A DNA stretch of 64,000 bases, taken from assembly GCA_018266435.1 (NCBI GenBank), contig JAFEAL010000003.1, positions 1 through 64,000 of the forward strand, written 5' to 3'. This document shows positions 38,084 to 48,482 of this stretch, piece by piece. Under the pieces are notes generated by a model, which saw nothing but the letters and a program-made list of their open reading frames with translations, was not told the origin of the DNA and did no database searches. The position numbers and the translations under genes are program-made. How positions within the stretch are numbered: the first letter of the stretch is position 1; each line of letters begins with the position of its first letter. The stretch is from Bacteroidota bacterium. Lineage in GTDB: Bacteria > Bacteroidota > Bacteroidia > Cytophagales > Cyclobacteriaceae.

Positions 38084-38112
38084 TTCCGATTTTTTTTGCT
38101 TACTTATCGGAA
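38084..38112 (+). other. Inverted repeat between the cvpA-like and hydrolase genes
   Basis: Perfect 7-bp arms TTCCGAT (38084-38090) and ATCGGAA (38106-38112). The run of seven T lies in the loop, not after the stem, so this is not an intrinsic terminator. It ends about 12 nt before the hydrolase ATG and could form an mRNA hairpin near its ribosome-binding site. Confidence 0.35.
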
Positions 38113-38124
38113 AAATTCCGGAGC

Positions 38125-38883
38125 ATGTCGCTGATCGTAAAAGAAAAAGCAGGATTCAAATACGTAGATGAGGGCAGCGGGCAGGTGCTCATGCTGTTGC
38201 ATGGACTGTTTGGTGCACTCAGTAACTGGGAAGGCGTGGTCAGCCATTACTCCAAAGATTTGCGTGTGGTTATCCCCATGCTTCCTATTTATGAAATGCC
38301 CATTAAAGAAGCAGGCCTGGTAGGGCTGCGCGAATTCACGGAGAAATTTGTAGAAACCATGGCACTCGATAACATGATCATCATGGGCAATTCGCTGGGC
38401 GGCCATGTCGGTATTTTATACACTTTGGCTAACCCAACCAAAGTTTCAAAACTGGTACTGACCGGAAGTTCAGGATTATTTGAAAACACCATGGGTGGTT
38501 CTTATCCACGCAGAGGAAGTTACGATTATATCCGTGAGCGTGTGGCTTATACTTTTTATGACCCCCATGTAGCCTCTAAAGATTTGGTGGACGAAGTTTT
38601 TGAAACCACCAAAAGTATTCCCAAGTGTATGCGCATAGTAGCCATAGCCAAGTCAGCTCAACGAAATAACCTGGCACTGGAGTTACCATCTATTAAAGTG
38701 CCCACACTGTTGGTATGGGGGTTGAACGATACCATTACTCCGCCTATGGTGGGGTTTGAGTTCAACCGACTAATTCCAAATTCTGAACTGAAGTTTATCG
38801 ATAAATGTTGCCACGCTCCGATGATGGAGCATCCCGAAAAATTCAACCATCTGGTACAAGGTTTTTTAATGCGCAAGAATTAA
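38125..38883 (+). CDS. Alpha/beta hydrolase
   Basis: A 252-residue cytosolic alpha/beta hydrolase. The oxyanion region is LLHGLFGALSNW, the nucleophile elbow is GNSLGGH (Ser), the Asp is in WGLNDTITPP, and the His is in CCHAPMMEHPE, so a complete triad is present. No signal peptide. A GGAG ribosome-binding site precedes the ATG. Similar hydrolases often sit beside pdxJ and nadK in this phylum; the substrate is unknown. The CBS-domain gene starts one nucleotide after its stop. Confidence 0.88.
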   Translation: MSLIVKEKAGFKYVDEGSGQVLMLLHGLFGALSNWEGVVSHYSKDLRVVIPMLPIYEMPIKEAGLVGLREFTEKFVETMALDNMIIMGNSLGGHVGILYTLANPTKVSKLVLTGSSGLFENTMGGSYPRRGSYDYIRERVAYTFYDPHVASKDLVDEVFETTKSIPKCMRIVAIAKSAQRNNLALELPSIKVPTLLVWGLNDTITPPMVGFEFNRLIPNSELKFIDKCCHAPMMEHPEKFNHLVQGFLMRKN

Positions 38884-38884
38884 T

Positions 38885-39553
38885 ATGATTGCCGAAGAGC
38901 TCATCAACCACATGATTCCGCCATTGAAAGTGACAGACGATGCTCACAAAGCAATTGTGTGGATGGAGGAGTTTCGTTGCAATTATTTGCCCGTAGTGGA
39001 TGGTGGCAAACTGATGGGGTTCATTTCGGAAGAAATCATTTTGGAATCCAACGATATCGACAAAGACCTAAGTCAATTTGAGTTGGTCGGCAAAGACTGC
39101 ACCGTTAACCTTGATTCACACTTTTATGATATTTTAAAAACAGCCTCGCACCACCGTCTACAAATGGTTAGTGTTTTGGATGAAGAGGGGAAATATGCAG
39201 GAGTAATTACCGTGCAAGACATCATGGCTTCTTTTGCCCAAACTGCTGCCGTGCAAATGCCCGGAGGGATTTTGGTTTTGTCGATGGACCTCATTGATTA
39301 TTCGCTGGCCGAGATTTGCCGCTATGTAGAAGAGAACAATGCTAAAGTGATCAGCAGCCTCATGGTAGAGGACCCCATGGATAAAGGGAAGGTGAAGATT
39401 ACCCTGAAAATTAATCAGATGGATTTGTCGAGAATTGTTGCCACACTCGAGCGGTTTAACTATCGCGTCATCGGCCGTTACCAAGAAACGGTTACGGCCA
39501 ATACAGGTGAGCAAGAACGGCTCGACTTGCTTCTGAAGTACCTCGATATCTAA
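38885..39553 (+). CDS. CBS-domain protein with ACT-like C-terminus
   Basis: 222 residues. Residues ~1-60 and ~65-120 form a CBS pair (LPVVDGGKLMGFISEE; MVSVLDEEGKYAGVITVQDIM), which usually binds adenine nucleotides. Residues ~130-205 (GGILVLSMDLIDYSLAEICRYVEENNAKV) look like an ACT-type regulatory fold. There is no catalytic domain, so it is probably a cytosolic regulator. It lies between the hydrolase and nadK in a tight operon (1 and 10 nt gaps), and sensing of nucleotide state next to NAD kinase is a plausible inference. Confidence 0.87.
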   Translation: MIAEELINHMIPPLKVTDDAHKAIVWMEEFRCNYLPVVDGGKLMGFISEEIILESNDIDKDLSQFELVGKDCTVNLDSHFYDILKTASHHRLQMVSVLDEEGKYAGVITVQDIMASFAQTAAVQMPGGILVLSMDLIDYSLAEICRYVEENNAKVISSLMVEDPMDKGKVKITLKINQMDLSRIVATLERFNYRVIGRYQETVTANTGEQERLDLLLKYLDI

Positions 39554-39563
39554 AAGTCCACCC

Positions 39564-40439
39564 ATGCGCATTGGCATACACGGCAAAGACTTTCAAAATA
39601 AATCCTCCCGGTTTTTGCTTAAAATACTGGATGAACTTCGCGAACACGAAATAGAAACCTGGGCATCAGATAAATTTGCCAGATCAGTTAAAACCTCACG
39701 GCTGAATGAATATAAGATCAAAATATTTGATCATGGATCTTCCCTAAAGCACCTTGATTTTTTTCTCTCACTCGGAGGCGATGGCACCATGCTCGAATCG
39801 GTTACATACATCCGTCAGGCAGAAGTTCCAATACTGGCTATCAATACCGGCCGGTTAGGATTTTTAGCAATCAATAATCGCGAAGACTCAGAGGCAGCCC
39901 TGCAATCTCTGCTTAATGGAAAATATAAAATTGATACCCGCACCCTTCTGAGGTTAATTTCATCGCCCAAATTATTCGAGGGAATGAATTTTGGGCTGAA
40001 TGATTTTACCATTATGAAAAAAGACACGTCATCAATGATTACGGTGCACGTGCATGTAGACGGGCAGTTGCTCAACTCATACTGGGCAGACGGGGTGATT
40101 GTATCAACCCCTACAGGCTCTACCGGGTATTCATTGAGTTGTGGAGGCCCCTTGGTTTATCCAGAATCAGAGAGTTTCATTATCACCCCGGTAAGTCCGC
40201 ATAACCTGGGCACCCGGCCGATTGTACTTTCCGATAAATCGGAAATTACATTTCACATTGAAGGACGAAGTAAAAAATATTTGATCTCGCTTGACTCGCG
40301 GTTTGAAACGGTCGATGAAAGTGTAAAACTAAAAATCAAAAAAGAGCACTTTCGTGTGAAGTTGGTACAACTTGAAGGGCAACATTATTTTCAAACACTC
40401 CGACAAAAATTAAATTGGGGGTTGGACATCCGCAATTAA
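39564..40439 (+). CDS. nadK: NAD kinase
   Basis: A 291-residue ATP/polyphosphate-dependent NAD kinase producing NADP. The conserved LSLGGDGTML motif, NTGRLGFLA, LNDFTI, the TPTGSTGYSLSCGGPLV motif and the ITPVSPHNLGTRPIVL motif are all present. It is the last gene of the yqeY-cvpA-hydrolase-CBS-nadK run. Its stop is one base from the stop of the convergent TPM-domain gene. Confidence 0.96.
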   Translation: MRIGIHGKDFQNKSSRFLLKILDELREHEIETWASDKFARSVKTSRLNEYKIKIFDHGSSLKHLDFFLSLGGDGTMLESVTYIRQAEVPILAINTGRLGFLAINNREDSEAALQSLLNGKYKIDTRTLLRLISSPKLFEGMNFGLNDFTIMKKDTSSMITVHVHVDGQLLNSYWADGVIVSTPTGSTGYSLSCGGPLVYPESESFIITPVSPHNLGTRPIVLSDKSEITFHIEGRSKKYLISLDSRFETVDESVKLKIKKEHFRVKLVQLEGQHYFQTLRQKLNWGLDIRN

Positions 40440-40440
40440 G

Positions 40441-41367
40441 TTACCAACTTCCACTGCTGCCTCCTCCGCCAAAACTTCCTCCCCCGCCTGAAAAAGAACT
40501 TCCGCCACTGCTCCAACTTGAGCTGCTTCCCCAACTACTTGAGCTTGATGAAGATGACCCCCAACCTGAGCTAGAACTTTGAAATTTTAACAAACGGGCT
40601 TTGCCCCATTTACTGCGCGCCATAAAAACTTTTAATATTGGCAGCCCGATAACATATATAACAAACAGCACAATGGATGGGATTTTACCAATTGCTACCC
40701 ACGGAAACACGGCATAAAATGGGATGAGAAAAGCATACAGCCCCCAGCCCGCACACCCTTGTACAAAAACAGCAAGAGTGGTGAAGATACCCAACACCAC
40801 AAACAAAAACAGGCCAACCATAATGCGCCCTCCCAGGCCTAGTTCACCAGAAGGAGGGTTGAGGTCATCCGCTGCATATTCACCGGCTATAGCTTTGATG
40901 ATACCGGCCACTCCCGCTTTTACTCCTGCATCATAATCACCTCTTCGAAACTCCGGAGCCATTTCATTGCGAATGAGTCTGTTGCTTTGTGCATCGGTGA
41001 GCACACCTTCCAGACCTTGCCCCACTTCAATGCGTATTTTATGATCATCAATAGCTATGAGTAACAACACCCCATTGTCTTTATTTTTTTGGCCAAGTTT
41101 CCATTTTTCAGCTACTTTTAGAGAATAATTTTCAAGCACTTCACCATCCAGTGACTGCACGATGAGGACAGCAATCTGATTAGATGTAGTATCCTCGTAT
41201 CTTTTTAATTCATTTTCGAGTTGGTCAATGGTTGTCGTCTTCAGGGCGTGTGCCTCATCGTGAATGCGCTGACCCCACAACTCGGGCACCGGTTTTTGTG
41301 CCAACGAAATTTTTACGAGTAAAAAACTGAAAGCAAAAAAGAGGAGGTAGCGGAAAAAGAATTTCAT
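40441..41367 (-). CDS. TPM-domain protein with membrane segments and Ser/Gly-rich tail
   Basis: 308 residues. Signal or anchor, TPM domain (~25-165: ELWGQRIHDEAHALKTTT, NQIAVLIVQSLDGE, NGVLLLIAIDDHKIRIEVGQGLEGVLTDAQ), two to three hydrophobic segments (~180-255), then an extreme Ser/Gly/Trp-rich tail ending GSFGGGGSSGSW. The TPM (Psb32/YgcG) family is membrane-anchored and of uncertain function, with links to photosystem repair in plants. It is the third of three adjacent TPM genes; its tail resembles that of the next one, suggesting duplication. Confidence 0.88.
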   Translation of the reverse strand: MKFFFRYLLFFAFSFLLVKISLAQKPVPELWGQRIHDEAHALKTTTIDQLENELKRYEDTTSNQIAVLIVQSLDGEVLENYSLKVAEKWKLGQKNKDNGVLLLIAIDDHKIRIEVGQGLEGVLTDAQSNRLIRNEMAPEFRRGDYDAGVKAGVAGIIKAIAGEYAADDLNPPSGELGLGGRIMVGLFLFVVLGIFTTLAVFVQGCAGWGLYAFLIPFYAVFPWVAIGKIPSIVLFVIYVIGLPILKVFMARSKWGKARLLKFQSSSSGWGSSSSSSSSWGSSSSWSSGGSSFSGGGGSFGGGGSSGSW

Positions 41368-41423
41368 ACCGTGTGGTTATTCTAAAGTTGAGTATCTATG
41401 GAGAATTGTTGTTATAAATTTTG

Positions 41424-42212
41424 TCACCATGAATCGCTCGAGCCGCCTCCACCAAAACTACCACCACCTCCATAATCGCGTCCTGATCCATAGTCAGAAT
41501 TTCTTCCCCCTCCGAGTCCGCCCATGAGCATGCCCGCAGCCCAATAGCCGCCTAAGCCGCCTCCTCCTCTGCGCGAGGCCAGAATTAAAATAATGATGAT
41601 AATGATCACAGTCATCCAGGGTGAGCGGGTGCCTTTTTTGCGCTGGGGCGGATCGGTGTTTACGTATTCTCCTTTGATCGCTTTTTTTATGGCTATCACA
41701 CCGGCTATTACTCCTCCTTCATAATCACCTTTGCGGAAATGAGGAGCTATTTCATTCCGATTGATCCGGCTTGAGAGCGCATCGGTCAACACACCCTCCA
41801 ATCCCTGCCCTACTTCTATCCGCACACGCCTGTCGTTAATGGCTACTAAAAGTAAAACTCCATTATCATTTTTTTTGGTGCCTATTTTCCAGGCATCGGC
41901 AACGCGGATTCCATACGCACTAATATCCTCTCCTTCCAATGACGGAACAATAAGTACGGCAATCTGGTTAGAGGTAGAATCTCTCTCGGCTTTTAAAAAA
42001 CCTTCCAGTTGATTTTTAGTTTGTGCAGACAGCACTCCGGCTTCATCATGCACCCAAATACCGTTGTGGTCAGGAACTTTGAGTTGAGCAAACGCGATGG
42101 ATGAAAAAAACAGGCTGAGGGCAATCAGTCCATAGCGGTAATTGCTAACCCACCACCGGGGGCGGAGCGGGTTAAAAAGAATTTGTGTGGCTAAACTATA
42201 CGTGTGAATCAT
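41424..42212 (-). CDS. TPM-domain protein with Gly-rich tail
   Basis: 262 residues: hydrophobic signal/anchor (~28-43), TPM domain (~45-190: GIWVHDEAGVLSAQTKN, NGVLLLVAINDRRVRIEVGQGLEGVLTDALS), one transmembrane helix (MTVIIIIIILILAS), and a Gly-rich tail ending GGSFGGGGSSDSW. The start ATG shares an ATGA overlap with the stop of the upstream TPM gene, so the two are translationally coupled. In many bacteria such proteins are encoded beside lemA; no lemA is present here. Confidence 0.88.
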   Translation of the reverse strand: MIHTYSLATQILFNPLRPRWWVSNYRYGLIALSLFFSSIAFAQLKVPDHNGIWVHDEAGVLSAQTKNQLEGFLKAERDSTSNQIAVLIVPSLEGEDISAYGIRVADAWKIGTKKNDNGVLLLVAINDRRVRIEVGQGLEGVLTDALSSRINRNEIAPHFRKGDYEGGVIAGVIAIKKAIKGEYVNTDPPQRKKGTRSPWMTVIIIIIILILASRRGGGGLGGYWAAGMLMGGLGGGRNSDYGSGRDYGGGGSFGGGGSSDSW

Positions 42213-42859
42213 TCCATTCTCAGGTCATCTTTCAGTTCATTTACATCATCTGCTGTTTTGAGAAAACCCTTTTCAAAAAGAATTTCACCACAACGCAGGA
42301 TGGCGGTCTCTATTCCATCCACAACTTTGCCCATGCGGATATTTTGAATAATGCTTTGTACCATTTTATCCCATTCTTTTTGATCCACAACCTTGCTGAT
42401 GCCGCGGTCGGCAATGACCATTACTTCACGTTCAAAAAAAGAAATAAAAATCATAATGCCTGTGCGATGGCGAGTGTTAAAAACTTCTTCGCTGAGAAAG
42501 GCGGTCTCGGCCCGCTGGCGGGTAGCCCGGTCTAAATGTTGTTGAGGAACAAAAATCCGTTTGATGGAGTCGAGGTAGTTGCAACCCAAGCCGCCCAAAA
42601 GCCCCGCGATGACCACCAATAAAAATATTTTCAGCGGATCATATACGGCATACGATGGTGCGTATCGGTCAAACAATACAATTAATAAAAAAAGTAAGGA
42701 ACTTGCCACCATGGCTGCGCGGTAATTGGCTACTCCATAGAACCCGCTTTTTTCTACAAACACCGGAACAATTTCGCCTGAGATTTTGCTCTCGGCCTGT
42801 CGCACTGCCGACTTGATTCGCTCAAGGTCTTGTGCCGAAAATCGATTGTGAAGTGACAT
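42209..42859 (-). CDS. TPM-domain membrane protein (type with central helices)
   Basis: 216 residues. The TPM motif begins at the N-terminus (FSAQDLERIKSAVRQAESKISGEIVPV). Two transmembrane helices (AAMVASSLLFLLIVLF and IFLLVVIAGLLGGLG) split the TPM domain from its C-terminal half (RTGIMIFISFFEREVMVIADRGI). No signal peptide and no Gly-rich tail. It is the first gene of the three-gene TPM operon. Function is uncertain; the arrangement suggests a membrane complex of the three proteins. Confidence 0.87.
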   Translation of the reverse strand: MSLHNRFSAQDLERIKSAVRQAESKISGEIVPVFVEKSGFYGVANYRAAMVASSLLFLLIVLFDRYAPSYAVYDPLKIFLLVVIAGLLGGLGCNYLDSIKRIFVPQQHLDRATRQRAETAFLSEEVFNTRHRTGIMIFISFFEREVMVIADRGISKVVDQKEWDKMVQSIIQNIRMGKVVDGIETAILRCGEILFEKGFLKTADDVNELKDDLRME

Positions 42860-42945
42860 GGTGCTCGTTTTTTATTGAAAGTAAAGGTAATGCAAGCAAT
42901 TCGTATTCTAAATGCTGAGCTGATTGAAATGTTCTACTTCTTTTT

Positions 42946-45900
42946 TTATTTCACGGGTACTCTCACGGCTCCTATTCCTGCGTCCCACAACTGTTTGGTA
43001 TAGGCCGGAATATCTTTCTCTATGATATCGGTGGCACGGGCATTGAGCTTGTTCCATTCTTTTGTCAACTCATTGTAGCGATCGCGGTTGGGTTGGGTTA
43101 CTTTAGGGAGGTCGCTTTCAGAGTGGTTGAGTAAAAAGAGATAGTTGGCGGTAAATTTGTTTTCATAGTTATCCACATCGTCATAGGCCTTTGCTTTACG
43201 CTGCACCATGTCATCATCCCATGCTTTCATTTTCTTCACCAAGTCATTTCCTGATTTTTTCAGCGCCTTGTAGTTGTCTCCCTCAGGAAAATCTTTGAGC
43301 ACTGCTTCGAGTTGTTGCCGCATTTTTAATAGGTCATTTACTTTTTTGTGCATATCGTTGAGGGCATCTTCCATCGTTATCATGAACTGATTGTGCTCCG
43401 CATAGGTTTCAGGTGAGATTTTATACAACGGGTTAGGCAAAATTTTACATTCTGTTTTGCTTTCTGTTTTTCCGTATTTCAATGTGAGTAAATAGGTGCC
43501 GGGTGGTGCTTTGTGCCCGAGAAAACTGCTTTCGATATACACTTCGGGAACTCCTTTCATCGTGGCATAGCGCATGTTCCACACAAACCGATTGATGCCT
43601 TTCTTTTTCAATAACAAGGGTTCTGCCGAAGGGCCACCTGTATAGGATTTGAATGAATCATCTTTCTTAGAACTGAATGACCGGACAAGTTTACCTGATG
43701 CGTCTTTAATCTCCAAGCTGATGTTCAGCGAATCGGGTATCTTGGGTAGGTTGTAGTAGATGACTACTCCATTGGCTGGGTTGATGCCTTGAAACGTATC
43801 GGTGCCTTTGAAATCGGCTGATGTTTTGTTCAGAGCGCTTCCCCAATTCCCAATCACGGCATCTTCTGGCTGAAAAATTTTTATTGTTTCATCCGATCCG
43901 TTGTATTGGCGAATCAAGCTTACGTCATCCAATATCCAAAAGGCGCGGCCCATGGTGGCTACTATCAAATCGCCCTGATGAATTTTTAAATCGGTGATGG
44001 GGGTAATCGGCAAATTGAGTTGAAAGGGCTGCCAGCTTGTGCCACCATTCCAGCTGATATACATTCCTGTTTCTGTTCCGGCAAAGAGAAGATTTTTTCT
44101 TTTGTTGTCTTCGCGGATTACTCTTGTGTAAGCACCTTGAGGAATGCCGTTGCTAATGTTCGTCCAGGTTTTACCGTAGTCGGTGGTTTTGTATAATCCG
44201 GGAGTAAAGTCGTTGAATTTATACCGGGTGGTAGCAATATACACTGTTGCAGGATCGTGTGGTGAAAGTTCGATGGAATTGATTAAACATTCTTTCAGGT
44301 CTTTGGGTGTAACGTTTGTCCAGGTTTTTCCTCCATCGCGCGTGAGTTGTACTAATCCGTCATCACTGCCGGTCCAGATCACGCCTTTTTCAGTTGGAGA
44401 TTCAACGACATCGCTCAGTGTGCCATAATTTTCTGCACCAACGGCTTCTACTGTGTACGGTCCCCCGCCTTTGCCTTGTTTGTCCTTTTCATTTCGAGTC
44501 AGATCGGGTGAGGCTTCTTCCCAGGTTGTGCCATTATCGCGGGTGCGCAGCAAAATCTGTGAACCATGGTAATAGGTGTTGGGCTCATGTTTCGACCGAA
44601 TAACCGGTGCATTCCAGTTGAAGCGGTATTTCATGTCTTTACTTGCCCTACCCAGGTATTGAATAGGTGCAGCCATGATGCTGGTTCTGGCATTTGCCTC
44701 TACATCTAACGATTCTATTACCCCGAGGTAACTTCCGCCCAATACCAACTTTGGATCATCCGGATCGAAGGCAAGGAAAGCGCTCTCGCCACCTGCAGAA
44801 ATATCCCAGTCTCGTTCTGAAATGTCAGAATTACCCAGCGATAAACTTTTAATGCGAACGGTGGTATTGTCTTGTTGGCCGCTGTATATGCGGTAAGGAA
44901 ATGTGTTATCGGTATTGATTCGGTAAAACTGTGCGGTGGGCATATTGTTGGCAACCAGCGACCATGTTTTACCCCGGTTAAAACTCACGCTAGCACCACC
45001 GTCATCGGCCAGAATCATATTTTTAGAGTTAGTCGGATTAATCCATAAATCATGCGTATCACCATGCCATACCGATAAGTTCTCCCAGGTTTTTCCTCCG
45101 TCTATCGAGCGCAAGGCTGGAGAACTCAAAACATACACTACATTTTCATCTTGCGGATCGGGAAAGACTTCGATGTAATACCAGGCTCGTTGTACTAATT
45201 CATGGCTGTCGCTCACACGGCTCCAGGTTTTTCCGGCATCATTCGAAGCAAACAATCCTCCTTTTTCTTTTTCGGTATCACTTTCGATAACAGCATAAAC
45301 TTTTTCGGGGTTGGCACGGCTTACGGCAATTGCCATTTTTCCCATTTCCTTTGGTAATCCGTTTTGCATTTTTTCCCAGGTGTCACCTCCATCGGTTGAT
45401 TTGTACAACCCGCTGCCCTCGCCACCACTGATTACTTTCCAGGGTAAACGTTGGTGGTGCCACATGGCCGCATACAAGACTTTAGGGTTGCTCATGTCCA
45501 TCGAAAGTTCAGAACAACCGGTCAGGTCGTTTACAAATAACACCCGTGTCCAGGTCAGGCCGCCATTGGTTGATTTATAAATTCCCCGGTCTTGGGTGGG
45601 GCCATTGATTGCACCTTGAGCCGCTACATAAACGATATCAGAATTTTTTGGATGAATAACAATGCGTGCGATCTGCAAGGTTTTTTCCAAGCCCATTTTT
45701 TTCCAGGTTTTACCGGCATCGTATGATTTGTACACACCATCGCCATAGCTGGTCATCACTCCGCGTGGTGCATGTTCACCCATGCCCACGTATACGATGT
45801 TTGGATCACTTTCTGAAACGGCTACGGCTCCAACCGATCCGGTCTTAAAAAATCCATCGGAAACATTATTCCACGATACCCCCGCATCTTCAGTCTTCCA

Positions 45901-46092
45901 CAATCCTCCACCCGTGGTGCCCATATAATAGGTAGTAGGGTTACCAACTACGCCCGTAGCACAAACCGATCGGCCTCCACGAAAGGGGCCGATGCTCCGA
46001 TATTTTACATATTTAAAAATACTGTCGAGATTCTGAGCAATGGAGCAGATGGTAGCGGGCAAAATCAAAAGAATGAGAAAAACTCTTTTCAT
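42946..46092 (-). CDS. Exported BNR/sortilin-like beta-propeller protein (paralogue 2)
   Basis: 1048 residues with a signal peptide ([12 protein letters not shown]). Repeated Asp-box motifs (NDAGKTW, IDGGKTW, RDGGKTW, YGKTW) mark VPS10/BNR propeller blades over ~25-740, followed by a beta-domain and a helical, charged C-terminus. It shares most conserved blocks with 14177..17341, including [26 protein letters not shown] and FWILDD. No T9SS sorting domain and no convincing hydrolase active site; often annotated only as 'glycosyl hydrolase'. It faces the S9 peptidase divergently, and the TPM genes follow after 86 nt. Confidence 0.86.
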   Translation of the reverse strand: MKRVFLILLILPATICSIAQNLDSIFKYVKYRSIGPFRGGRSVCATGVVGNPTTYYMGTTGGGLWKTEDAGVSWNNVSDGFFKTGSVGAVAVSESDPNIVYVGMGEHAPRGVMTSYGDGVYKSYDAGKTWKKMGLEKTLQIARIVIHPKNSDIVYVAAQGAINGPTQDRGIYKSTNGGLTWTRVLFVNDLTGCSELSMDMSNPKVLYAAMWHHQRLPWKVISGGEGSGLYKSTDGGDTWEKMQNGLPKEMGKMAIAVSRANPEKVYAVIESDTEKEKGGLFASNDAGKTWSRVSDSHELVQRAWYYIEVFPDPQDENVVYVLSSPALRSIDGGKTWENLSVWHGDTHDLWINPTNSKNMILADDGGASVSFNRGKTWSLVANNMPTAQFYRINTDNTFPYRIYSGQQDNTTVRIKSLSLGNSDISERDWDISAGGESAFLAFDPDDPKLVLGGSYLGVIESLDVEANARTSIMAAPIQYLGRASKDMKYRFNWNAPVIRSKHEPNTYYHGSQILLRTRDNGTTWEEASPDLTRNEKDKQGKGGGPYTVEAVGAENYGTLSDVVESPTEKGVIWTGSDDGLVQLTRDGGKTWTNVTPKDLKECLINSIELSPHDPATVYIATTRYKFNDFTPGLYKTTDYGKTWTNISNGIPQGAYTRVIREDNKRKNLLFAGTETGMYISWNGGTSWQPFQLNLPITPITDLKIHQGDLIVATMGRAFWILDDVSLIRQYNGSDETIKIFQPEDAVIGNWGSALNKTSADFKGTDTFQGINPANGVVIYYNLPKIPDSLNISLEIKDASGKLVRSFSSKKDDSFKSYTGGPSAEPLLLKKKGINRFVWNMRYATMKGVPEVYIESSFLGHKAPPGTYLLTLKYGKTESKTECKILPNPLYKISPETYAEHNQFMITMEDALNDMHKKVNDLLKMRQQLEAVLKDFPEGDNYKALKKSGNDLVKKMKAWDDDMVQRKAKAYDDVDNYENKFTANYLFLLNHSESDLPKVTQPNRDRYNELTKEWNKLNARATDIIEKDIPAYTKQLWDAGIGAVRVPVK

Positions 46093-46171
46093 ACGTTGAT
46101 ATTAAGTGAGTTTTCAAGGTACAAAGATTTTAGGTTTCAGTAATCTGATTTTAACTCTGTTTTTATGGAGT

Positions 46172-46210
46172 ACCGCTTATAGAATACAAGCGGTGCCCTT
46201 TATTTTTTTT
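46172..46210 (+). promoter_or_regulatory. Hairpin and T-run in the S9 peptidase leader
   Basis: Perfect 7-bp arms ACCGCTT (46172-46178) and AAGCGGT (46188-46194) with a 9-nt loop. After GCCCTTTA comes a run of eight T, 31 nt upstream of the ATG at 46241. The layout is that of an intrinsic terminator placed in a 5' leader, so attenuation is possible; it may instead be a simple hairpin near the promoter. Confidence 0.45.
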
Positions 46211-46240
46211 ATATACTTTTCAAACGATAAACCAAGGAAT

Positions 46241-48400
46241 ATGAAAAAACTGCTCGCACCCATTTTGGTATTTTTCATGGTCACATGGGGTTATGCCCAA
46301 ACCAAAAAACCAATTGTTGCTTCTGACCTGATGAAGATTGTCACAACCGGTGGAATTCAAATCTCGCCCGATGGCACCAAAGCGATAACCGTGGTTACAC
46401 GCAAAGCGGTAAAAAATGAAAACGAGTATTACTACACCCATCACTTGTATTTACTTGACCTGACGGGCAAAGACCAGCCGGTTCAATTAACCTTCAGTGA
46501 TAAAGGCGATGGCCAGCCACAATGGAGTCCTGACGGAAAACAAATCGCCTTTGTTCGTGCGGATGAAGAAAAATCACAGGTATGGTTGCTGCCCTTAACA
46601 GGAGGCGAAGCCCACGTGCTTACCCATGCCGAATTTGGTGCCAGCAACCCGCGCTGGTCACCCGATGGAAAAAGGATTTTATTCTCTTCTTACATTCCGT
46701 ATTATGCTATTGATGCAAAGTTTCCCTGGAGTTATGAACGGCCTGGCCGCACACAAGGCGATGAACCAAACTTCAAACATCTGAAAGCCGATGAAAAAAA
46801 GAAAGTGTCCTCTTCGCCTGACGGACCCTTAACAGATGTGCGGGCATGGTTGGCAAAAAATGCAAGTGAGGGTAATCCGCGTGTATTAACCCGACTAAAC
46901 CTGCAGGGTGAATTGAATCTTCAACCCAACGAAAGTTTTAGCCACTTGTTTCTGATCTATGCCACCGGTGAAGACAAAGCCATTCAACTGACTAGCGGCT
47001 TTCAAAATTTTACCAATGCCGAGTGGTCGCCCAATGGCAAAAAAATTATTTGCACTTCTAAGATTTATACCATGCACCCTGACCGGGAACATGACTCTGA
47101 TCTATGGGTCATCGATACTGATGCAAAACAAGCTAACCTGTTATTGCACTGGGATGGCTACTCCGTTAGCCGGGGTCAGTTTTCACCCGATGGTCTTTCT
47201 ATTTCATTTCATGCCAACACCACCAACGGACGGTTTTACTCTCAGTCAATCATTGCCACTGCAACAGCAACCGGAGAGAAGCCTGGTTTACTCACCTCTG
47301 CCCTCGATCGCGATGCGGGCGGGGCAACTTGGTCGGGCGATTCCAAAACTATTTATTTTACCGCTCAAGCCGATGGTGATATTCCGTTGTACAGTATTCC
47401 GGCCAAAGGCGGAACAATTACCAAGATCATTGGCAACGACAATGGGGTAAATGACTTTGATGTAAAAGGCGACAAAATTGTTTATGCACTGACCGAAACG
47501 AAAAATCCATGGGAAATCTATTCGTATTCACTGAAAGAAAAATCCAGCAAACAACTCACTAAGCTAAATGAGGGTTGGGTAAGCGAGCGACAAATCATCA
47601 CACCCAAAGAATATTGGCTTACCCGCCCTGACGGAACCAAAGTTCAGTATTGGGTAATGGAGCCCATCGGGAAAAAGGAAGGCGTAAAATATCCCACTAT
47701 TCTCAATATACATGGTGGCCCATCAGCCATGTGGGGACCCGGAGCATTTTCGATGTGGCATGAATACCAGTTAGAAAATAGCTGGGGCTACGGTGTGGTG
47801 TATTGTAATCCGCGCGGCAGTGGGGGCTATGGCGATAAATTTAAGCGAGCCAATTTTAAAGACTGGGGAACCGGCCCGGCCGCTGACATTCTGGCATCGC
47901 TCGATGAGGCAATGAAAAATAATTCGTGGATAGACAAAGATCAACTGTTTGTCGAGGGCGGAAGTTATGCCGGCTACATGGTGGCCTGGATTGTGGGACA
48001 TGACAACCGGTTTAAGGCAGCCAATGCTCAGCGCGGAGTATATGAGTTGGGCACTTTCATGGGCGAAGGCAATGCGTGGCGATTAGTGCCCGAACATTTT
48101 GGGGGGTATCCGTGGGAAAAAGAAACCAAGCAACTGCTCGACTTCAATTCTCCATTAACATATGTAAACAACATTAACACACCCCTGCTTATCATCCACG
48201 GTGATCAGGATTTGCGCACAGGGCCGATTCAATCTGAGATGCTTTACAAAAGTTTGAAAATCTTAAACAAACCCGTTGAATATATTCGTTACCCCAAAGA
48301 AGGACATGAACTTACCCGCAGCGGCAACCCGGGGAGAATGATGGATCATATGCTAAGGGTGATTGAGTTTTTTGAGCGGTATGCAAAGCACCCTAACTGA
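46241..48400 (+). CDS. S9 family prolyl-oligopeptidase/acylaminoacyl-peptidase-like protein
   Basis: A 719-residue exported peptidase (ATG at 46241, signal ending WGYAQ; the frame extends upstream without sense). The N-terminal propeller (~30-430) has WD40/PD40-type blades (SPDGTKAITV, QWSPDGKQIAFV, RWSPDGKRILFS). The C-terminal alpha/beta hydrolase domain has the nucleophile Ser575 in GGSYAGYM, the Asp in IHGDQDLRTG and the His in KEGHELTR. It probably degrades oligopeptides in the periplasm, complementing the secreted endoproteases of the window. Single gene ended by a strong terminator. Confidence 0.93.
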   Translation: MKKLLAPILVFFMVTWGYAQTKKPIVASDLMKIVTTGGIQISPDGTKAITVVTRKAVKNENEYYYTHHLYLLDLTGKDQPVQLTFSDKGDGQPQWSPDGKQIAFVRADEEKSQVWLLPLTGGEAHVLTHAEFGASNPRWSPDGKRILFSSYIPYYAIDAKFPWSYERPGRTQGDEPNFKHLKADEKKKVSSSPDGPLTDVRAWLAKNASEGNPRVLTRLNLQGELNLQPNESFSHLFLIYATGEDKAIQLTSGFQNFTNAEWSPNGKKIICTSKIYTMHPDREHDSDLWVIDTDAKQANLLLHWDGYSVSRGQFSPDGLSISFHANTTNGRFYSQSIIATATATGEKPGLLTSALDRDAGGATWSGDSKTIYFTAQADGDIPLYSIPAKGGTITKIIGNDNGVNDFDVKGDKIVYALTETKNPWEIYSYSLKEKSSKQLTKLNEGWVSERQIITPKEYWLTRPDGTKVQYWVMEPIGKKEGVKYPTILNIHGGPSAMWGPGAFSMWHEYQLENSWGYGVVYCNPRGSGGYGDKFKRANFKDWGTGPAADILASLDEAMKNNSWIDKDQLFVEGGSYAGYMVAWIVGHDNRFKAANAQRGVYELGTFMGEGNAWRLVPEHFGGYPWEKETKQLLDFNSPLTYVNNINTPLLIIHGDQDLRTGPIQSEMLYKSLKILNKPVEYIRYPKEGHELTRSGNPGRMMDHMLRVIEFFERYAKHPN

Positions 48401-48482
48401 GCGAGGCTACTTCTTTTTTTAGTGGTTTCATGCCCGAAGAAAACCAGAAGCCAACTCAACAATCATGTAGAAAATAGTACAA

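Noticed and set aside
40441-41367. Ser/Gly-rich tail as a T9SS or surface-adhesion repeat
   Set aside because: The tail follows membrane segments and matches low-complexity tails of TPM/YgcG proteins; no sorting-domain motif is present.
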